Below are positions 59,007 to 64,000 of a DNA stretch of 64,000 bases, in pieces (positions within the stretch are counted from its first letter, which is position 1; every line of letters begins with the position of its first letter). The notes under the pieces are model-generated. The model was not told the DNA's origin, did not search any database, and worked only from the letters and a program-made list of their open reading frames with translations. The stretch covers positions 4,192,501-4,256,500 of the forward strand of contig NZ_JAPEPB010000001.1 of NCBI RefSeq assembly GCF_026340565.1. Direction: 5' to 3'. Made by a program: the position numbers and the translations under genes. The stretch is from Kitasatospora sp. NBC_01287 (lineage in GTDB: Bacteria; Actinomycetota; Actinomycetes; Streptomycetales; Streptomycetaceae).

Positions 59007-60263
59007 ATGAGCGACCAGCACCGCACCACCGCAGATGAGTCGGGGTCCACCCTCCCGCCGAAGCCGGCCGGAGCGCCCACCGCTCACCAGGACCACCCGA
59101 TGGCGCCGGCCCCGGCCGCGACCCAGCCCGAACACCCCCGGCCCGCGAACCAGCAGCCCACGTACCAGCAGCCCGAGTACCCGCACCCCGGATACCCGCA
59201 GCCCGCGTACACCGAGGCCGACCGCACCGGGCCCGACCACGCGCAGGGCTACTACGCCGCGGACTACGCGGCCCCGCCCGCCGGGGGTGGCGAGCCCCCG
59301 TACTACGGCCCGCCGCCCGTCCTGCCGGGTGGGCAGCCCGAGCCCGCCGGCCCCGCGCACCGCGCCCGCACCGGCTTCCTGCGCGGCCGGCTCGCCCTGG
59401 TCACCGCCGTCGCGGCGGTCGCCGCGGTGCTCGGCGGGCTGGCCGGCGGCGCGGTCGCCGACGCCCGGCACGGCAGCACCACCGCGAGCTCGACCACGCT
59501 GGTCAGCCCGGTCTCCGCGAAGAGCGACGGCAGTGCCGACGTCGCCGCGATCGCCGCCGCCGTCTCACCCTCCGTGGTGCAGATCGACGTCCAGTCGCAG
59601 AGCGGCACCTCGACCGGCACCGGGGTGGTGCTCACCGCGAACGGGCAGATCCTCACCAACTACCACGTGATCTCCAGCGCCGTGAGCGACGGCGGCACCA
59701 TCACCGTCACCTACCAGAACGGCACCAAGACCTCCGGCAGCATCACCGGCACCGACAAGTCGCTGGACGTCGCGGTGATCACCGCGAGCGGCGCGAGCGG
59801 CCTGCCCACCGCGACCCTCGGCAACTCCGACGCGATGGCGGTGGGCGACGCGGTGGTGGCCATCGGCAACCCCGACGGCCTGACCGGCACCGTCACCTCC
59901 GGCATCATCAGCGCCAAGAACCGCCAGGTCACCGTGCAGGTCGACGAGGGCAGCACGCGCGGCAACGGCGGCTTCGGGTTCCCCGACTTCCCCGGCTACA
60001 GCGGTCGCAGCTCCACCGCCTCGTCCTCCGACACCGCCACCTACTCGGCCCTGCAGACCGATGCCGCCCTCAACCCCGGCAACTCCGGCGGCCCGCTGCT
60101 CAACTCCGCCGGCCAGGTGATCGGCATCGACTCCGCGATGTACTCCGGCAGCGGCAGCAGCTCCGGCAGCAGCCAGGCCGGCAGCGTCGGCCTCGGCTTC
60201 GCCATCCCGATCGACGCCGTCAAGCAGGTACTGCCGAAGCTGCAGGCCGGCCAGACGCTCTAG
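59007..60263 (+). CDS. Membrane-anchored trypsin-like (HtrA/DegP) protease
   Basis: 418 residues. A Pro/Gln/Tyr-rich cytoplasmic head (about 1-125) leads to one span (LALVTAVAAVAAVLGGLAGG) and an extracellular S1C protease domain. The triad is His in NYHVISS near 219, Asp in DKSLDVAVI near 253, and Ser in NPGNSGGPLLNSAG near 359. The chain ends QVLPKLQAGQTL, right after the protease domain, so the usual PDZ domain is absent. Likely envelope protein quality control. It precedes a two-component system that could control it. Confidence 0.92.
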   Translation: MSDQHRTTADESGSTLPPKPAGAPTAHQDHPMAPAPAATQPEHPRPANQQPTYQQPEYPHPGYPQPAYTEADRTGPDHAQGYYAADYAAPPAGGGEPPYYGPPPVLPGGQPEPAGPAHRARTGFLRGRLALVTAVAAVAAVLGGLAGGAVADARHGSTTASSTTLVSPVSAKSDGSADVAAIAAAVSPSVVQIDVQSQSGTSTGTGVVLTANGQILTNYHVISSAVSDGGTITVTYQNGTKTSGSITGTDKSLDVAVITASGASGLPTATLGNSDAMAVGDAVVAIGNPDGLTGTVTSGIISAKNRQVTVQVDEGSTRGNGGFGFPDFPGYSGRSSTASSSDTATYSALQTDAALNPGNSGGPLLNSAGQVIGIDSAMYSGSGSSSGSSQAGSVGLGFAIPIDAVKQVLPKLQAGQTL

Positions 60264-60390
60264 TCCACGGCCGGGGCGTGTGCCGGACTCCGGCCCACGC
60301 CCCGGTCCACGGTCCGGCTCCTGCATCCGGGTGGCCGGACACCGCACAATGGCAAGACCCCTTCCGGACCCAGAGAGGGCCACACCGCCG

Positions 60391-61161
60391 ATGACTCCCC
60401 CCGCCGACGACCGCACCCCTGCCGAGCAGCCGGCCACCGCGCGTCTGCTCGTGGTCGACGACGAGCCCGCACTGCGGGACGCACTCGAGAGCAGCCTCGC
60501 CTTCGAGGGCTACGAGGTCACCACCGCCACGGACGGCTACGAGGCCCTGGAGGCCGTCGAGCGCGACCAGCCCGACCTGGTGCTGCTCGACATCATGATG
60601 CCCCGGATGGACGGCCTCACCGCCGTGCGCCGGATGCGCTCGCGCGGGGACACCGCACCCGTGCTGATGCTCACCGCCCGCGACGCCGTCGGGGACCGGG
60701 TGACCGGCCTGGACGTCGGCGCGGACGACTACCTCGCCAAGCCCTTCGAGCTCGACGAGCTGCTCGCCCGGGTCCGGGCGCTGCTGCGCCGCAACGCGCT
60801 CGCCACCGAGGCCGCGGCGCGGGCCACCGCCGTGGAAGACGACTCCGAGGTACTGGCCTTCGCCGACCTGCGGATGAACACCGCGACGCGCGAGGTCACC
60901 CGCGACGGGCGCCCGGTGGAGCTGACCCGCACCGAGTTCATGCTGCTGGAGATGTTCCTCGCGCACCCCCGCCAGGTGCTCACCCGCGAGCAGATCCTCA
61001 AGGCCGTCTGGGGCTTCGACTTCGAGCCCTCCTCGAACTCGCTGGACGTCTACGTGATGTACCTGCGGCGCAAGACCGAGCAGGGCGGCATGCCCCGGCT
61101 CATCCAGACCGTGCGCGGGGTCGGCTACGCGCTGCGCGCGCCGAGCGTGGCGACCGGCTGA
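60391..61161 (+). CDS. OmpR-family response regulator
   Basis: 256 residues. Receiver domain with ARLLVVDDEPALRDALESSL, the phospho-acceptor in LVLLDIMMPRMDGL (Asp near 67) and VGADDYLAKPFELDELLARV. Winged-helix effector: VELTRTEFMLLEMFLAHPRQ, SNSLDVYVMYLRRKTEQGG, TVRGVGYALR. Precedes its kinase by 35 bases. ATG 60391 is used, GAGAGG about 13 bases upstream. Targets unknown; the neighbouring protease is a candidate. Confidence 0.93.
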   Translation: MTPPADDRTPAEQPATARLLVVDDEPALRDALESSLAFEGYEVTTATDGYEALEAVERDQPDLVLLDIMMPRMDGLTAVRRMRSRGDTAPVLMLTARDAVGDRVTGLDVGADDYLAKPFELDELLARVRALLRRNALATEAAARATAVEDDSEVLAFADLRMNTATREVTRDGRPVELTRTEFMLLEMFLAHPRQVLTREQILKAVWGFDFEPSSNSLDVYVMYLRRKTEQGGMPRLIQTVRGVGYALRAPSVATG

Positions 61162-61196
61162 GCGGCGGCGACGGCGACCTGAGGAAGATGGGCACC

Positions 61197-62699
61197 ATGG
61201 CAAGGCAGCGGGGGCGGGGACGGGTGGCGGGGTGGTACCACGGGCGGTCGCTGCGGAGTCGGTTGGCGATCCTGACCGCGGCAGCGGTGGCGGTGGCGAT
61301 CGCGCTGTCGGCGATCGCCTGCTGGTTCTTGGTGAGCCAGCAGCTCTACCAGCAGGTCCGAGCGAACCTGACAGCCAGCCCGCTGGTCCCCGTGGTGGTC
61401 ACGAGCAACTGCGCAGCTACGCCGTCCGCAGCCCAGGCCAAGGCCGAGCTGTATGCTCCTCCGCACCGCGGCAGTTCAAGCACCAAGCGGCCGCCCCACA
61501 CCGAGCAGGCCAGTTGGGAGGTCTTCTCCCCGACCGGCTCGCAGGTGTGCCTCATCAACGGCTCCGCCAAGGGGATCCAGATCTCTCCTGGCGACCAGGA
61601 AGCTGTCACCAGCGACCAGATCACCTACCGGCCCGGCACCTTCGTGGACGGGACCCCTGCCGACGTCCGGGTCAGCCCCGTCGAGGACGGTTCGGGCAAC
61701 GTCTACGTCCTGCTCACCGCTCTGCCTGTGAAGAGCGTCCAGGACTCCCTGCAGCGGCTCGCGCTCATCCTGGCCGGTGTCGCCGTCGTGGGAGTCGCCG
61801 TTGCGGGCCTCACCGGTCGCATCGTCGCCCGCGCCGCGCTCAAGCCGGTGGACGACCTCACCGACGTGGTCGAGCACATCGCCCGCACCGAGGAGGTCGG
61901 CTCCACCATCCCGGTGCAGGGCAACGACGAGATCGCCCGGCTGGCCGGCTCCTTCAACTCCATGAGCGTCGCGCTCGCCAACTCCCGTGAGCGGCAGACC
62001 CGGTTGATCGCGGACGCGGGCCACGAGCTGCGTACGCCGCTCACCTCGCTGCGCACCACGGTCGACCTGCTGATCCGCAGCGACGAGACCGGGCGGCCGC
62101 TGCCGCCCGCGACCAAGACCAAGCTCCTCGGCAACATGAAGGCGCAGATGCAGGAGCTCACCCTGCTGATCGGCGACCTGCTGCAGCTCTCCCGCCCGGA
62201 CTCCCCGAAGCCCGGGCAGAACGTGGCGACCGTCGCCTTCCACGAGATCGCCCAGCGCGCCGTGGACCGCGGCAAGCTGCGCGGGCCGAGCCTGGTCTTC
62301 AACGTCGAGCTGGAACCGTGGTTCGTCCGCGCCGACGCCGCCGCGCTGGAGCGGGCCGTGATGAACCTGCTCGACAACGCGGTCAAGTACAGCCCGCCCG
62401 GCGGCGCCATCGACGTCGTGCTCTCCCAGGGCCGGCTCACCGTGCGCGACCACGGGCCCGGCATCCCGGCCGACGAACTGCAGTACGTCTTCGACCGGTT
62501 CTGGCGCTCGCCGTCCTCGCGGCAGCTGCCGGGCTCGGGGCTCGGGCTGTCGATCGTGGCGCAGACCATCCAGGACTCCGGCGGCCAGGTCGCGCTGGGA
62601 CCCGCCCAGGACGGCGGCCCCGGCGCGCTCGCGGTGGTCCGCCTGCCCGGCTCGGCCGACCAGCCGCCGGCCGTGCCACCGGTGCTGCCCAGGGACTGA
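61197..62699 (+). CDS. Sensor histidine kinase
   Basis: 500 residues. Two spans (about 20-40 and 185-205) flank an extracellular sensor of about 145 residues containing two Cys (NCAATP and VCLINGS) that could form a disulfide. Then HAMP (ARAALKPVDDLTDVVEHIAR), the H box DAGHELRTPLTSLRTTVDLL with His near 276, the N box NLLDNAVKYSPPGG, DHGPGIP and GSGLGLSIVAQTI. The sensor segment has codon use slightly less biased to GC than the rest. ATG 61197 is preferred; ATG 61188 is too close to GAGGAAG. Confidence 0.93.
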   Translation: MARQRGRGRVAGWYHGRSLRSRLAILTAAAVAVAIALSAIACWFLVSQQLYQQVRANLTASPLVPVVVTSNCAATPSAAQAKAELYAPPHRGSSSTKRPPHTEQASWEVFSPTGSQVCLINGSAKGIQISPGDQEAVTSDQITYRPGTFVDGTPADVRVSPVEDGSGNVYVLLTALPVKSVQDSLQRLALILAGVAVVGVAVAGLTGRIVARAALKPVDDLTDVVEHIARTEEVGSTIPVQGNDEIARLAGSFNSMSVALANSRERQTRLIADAGHELRTPLTSLRTTVDLLIRSDETGRPLPPATKTKLLGNMKAQMQELTLLIGDLLQLSRPDSPKPGQNVATVAFHEIAQRAVDRGKLRGPSLVFNVELEPWFVRADAAALERAVMNLLDNAVKYSPPGGAIDVVLSQGRLTVRDHGPGIPADELQYVFDRFWRSPSSRQLPGSGLGLSIVAQTIQDSGGQVALGPAQDGGPGALAVVRLPGSADQPPAVPPVLPRD

Positions 62700-62722
62700 G
62701 GGCGAGCGCCTCAGCTCCCGAC

Positions 62723-64000
62723 TCAGACCCCCGGCTCGGCCGCCAACTGCCGCTCGGCGCGGATCCGTTCGGCGACCACGTCCTCGGTCATCGCGCGGTC
62801 GGTGTAGACCAGCGGACGCTCGGTGTCGGTGATGATGTGCTTGACCACCTGGACATTGCCGTTCACGTCCCAGACGGCGATGCCCGGGGAGAGGGTCGGG
62901 ATGATCTCCACCGCCCACCGGGGCAGACCCAGCACCCGGCCGGTGGCCCTGGCCTCGTCGGCCTTCTGCATGTAGATGGTCCTGGTCGAGGCCATCTTGA
63001 GGATCGCCGAGGCCTCCTTGGCCGCCGCCCCGTCCACCACGTCGGAGAGGTGGTGGACCACGGCGACGAAGGAGAGGCCCAGGCGCCGGCCGAACTTGAG
63101 CAGCCGCTGGAAGAGCTGCGCGACGAAGGGGCTGTTGATGATGTGCCAGGCCTCCTCGACCAGGAAGATCCGCTTCCTTCGGTCGGGGCGGATCCAGGTG
63201 TGCTCCAGCCAGACGCCCACGATCGCCATCAGGATCGGCATCGCGATCGAGTTGCGGTCGATGTGCGAGAGGTCGAAGACAATCAGCGGCGCGTCCAGGT
63301 CGATGCCGTCGGTGGTCGACTCGTCGAACATGCCGCGCAGGTCGCCGTCGACCAGTCGGTCCAGCACCAGCGCCACGTCCAGGCCCCAGGACTGCACCTC
63401 CTGCGGGTCGACCCCCAGCGACTCGACCGAGGACAGGTCGGGGCGGCGCAGGGTGTCGATGATGTCGCCCAGGATCGGCTGGCGGTCCGTCACGGTGGCC
63501 CGCACATGGGCGTGCGCGGCCTTCAGCGCGAAGCCGGCCCGCTCCTCCAGGCCGCGCCCCATCGCCACCTCGATGATGGTGCGCAGCAGCGAGAGCTGAC
63601 CGGTGGTGGTGATCGCGGGATCCAGCGGGTTGAGCTTCACCCCGCCGTCCCGGGCCGCCATCGGGTCCAGCCGCACGGACTTTATCCCCAGCGCGTTGGC
63701 GATCAGGTTCCACTCGCCGACCCCGTCCTCGCCCTGCGCGTCCAGCACCACCACCTGGCGGTCACGGAACCGCAGCTGGCGCAGCACGTAGGTCTTCTCC
63801 AGCGCCGACTTGCCGTTGCCGGACTCGCCGAGCACCAGCCAGTGCGGGGCCGGCAGCTGCTGGCCGTAGAGCTGGAACGGGTCGTAGACGTAGCCCTTGC
63901 CGCTGTAGACCTCGCGGCCGATGATCACGCCGGAGTCGCCGAGGCCCGGGGCCGCGGTGGGCAGGTAGACCGCCTGGGCCTGCCCGGTGGAGGTGCGCAC
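62723..64000 (-). CDS. VirB4/TraC-like ATPase, C-terminal part (truncated by window end)
   Basis: The frame runs off the right edge; 425 residues are visible and the start is outside. Walker A is WLVLGESGNGKSALEKTY near visible residue 57. Walker B is RKRIFLVEEAWHIINSPFVA. The sensor block is LGLSFVAVVHHLSDVVDG. Further motifs: VVVLDAQGEDGVGEWNLIAN and IVFDLSHIDRNSIAMPIL. This is the TraC/VirB4-type pumping ATPase of streptomycete chromosomes, probably with upstream membrane partners outside the window. Its role in secretion versus conjugation is not known. Confidence 0.85.
   Translation of the reverse strand: MRTSTGQAQAVYLPTAAPGLGDSGVIIGREVYSGKGYVYDPFQLYGQQLPAPHWLVLGESGNGKSALEKTYVLRQLRFRDRQVVVLDAQGEDGVGEWNLIANALGIKSVRLDPMAARDGGVKLNPLDPAITTTGQLSLLRTIIEVAMGRGLEERAGFALKAAHAHVRATVTDRQPILGDIIDTLRRPDLSSVESLGVDPQEVQSWGLDVALVLDRLVDGDLRGMFDESTTDGIDLDAPLIVFDLSHIDRNSIAMPILMAIVGVWLEHTWIRPDRRKRIFLVEEAWHIINSPFVAQLFQRLLKFGRRLGLSFVAVVHHLSDVVDGAAAKEASAILKMASTRTIYMQKADEARATGRVLGLPRWAVEIIPTLSPGIAVWDVNGNVQVVKHIITDTERPLVYTDRAMTEDVVAERIRAERQLAAEPGV

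Overview
The window is very high-GC DNA, with sampled 60-base lines around 75% G+C. It has frequent GTG/TTG starts, little space between genes and a clearly actinomycete gene set: GlnR, Nur, CdgB, RsiG, DasR-type boxes, an XPB-type helicase and glucosyl-3-phosphoglycerate synthase. It fits a Streptomycetaceae chromosome (Streptomyces or Kitasatospora) outside biosynthetic clusters. I see no rRNA, tRNA, CRISPR array, prophage or transposase.

Layout. 1-7.4 kb: the end of a helicase-associated protein, a YfiH-type oxidoreductase, argS, a lower-GC type VII secretion (T7SS) cassette (EspC-like partner, WXG toxin, DUF6188 immunity protein), and the XPB helicase. 7.4-13 kb: HelD, CutC, and a PadR/membrane-protein pair with its own operator. 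13-18 kb: groEL2 under a three-armed CIRCE site, a cold-shock protein, and a metM-metO pair (threonine-synthase-like homocysteine synthase plus sulfur carrier) behind a clear SAM-I riboswitch. 18-22 kb: GpgS and convergent otsA/otsB. 21-27 kb: an N-acetylglucosamine block (lipoprotein binding protein, DeoR regulator, nagK-nagA) with DasR-type boxes. 27-32 kb: diguanylate cyclase CdgB with a Crp-like box, flavin reductase, ArfB and TerD. 32-43 kb: a leftward folate operon (folP, NTF2-like, folB, folK, DUF3180), an MprF-like lysyltransferase, an esterase, and folE behind ftsH. 43-49 kb: hpt, tilS, a zinc protease, dacB, ppa and asparaginase. 49-57 kb: RsiG (c-di-GMP-binding anti-sigma), dtd, ygfZ, nur, nitrobindin, and a sulfur block (DsrE, DUF1416, SseA with a cysteine leader peptide, MoaD-like carrier). 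57-64 kb: glnR, a LacI regulator, a trypsin-like protease, a two-component system, and the start of a VirB4-like ATPase.

Three themes tie the genes together. Sulfur and methionine: metM/metO under SAM control, plus SseA under a probable cysteine attenuator and a second carrier protein. Amino-sugar sensing: DasR-type boxes at nagK and at the binding-protein gene, with a weaker one at the cutC start. Cyclic di-GMP: the synthase CdgB and the effector RsiG.

A further pattern crosses the whole window. Several unrelated genes end in short tandem duplications that contain or abut their stop codon (XPB, metM, DUF3263, the binding protein, nur, DUF1416 and, weakly, groEL).
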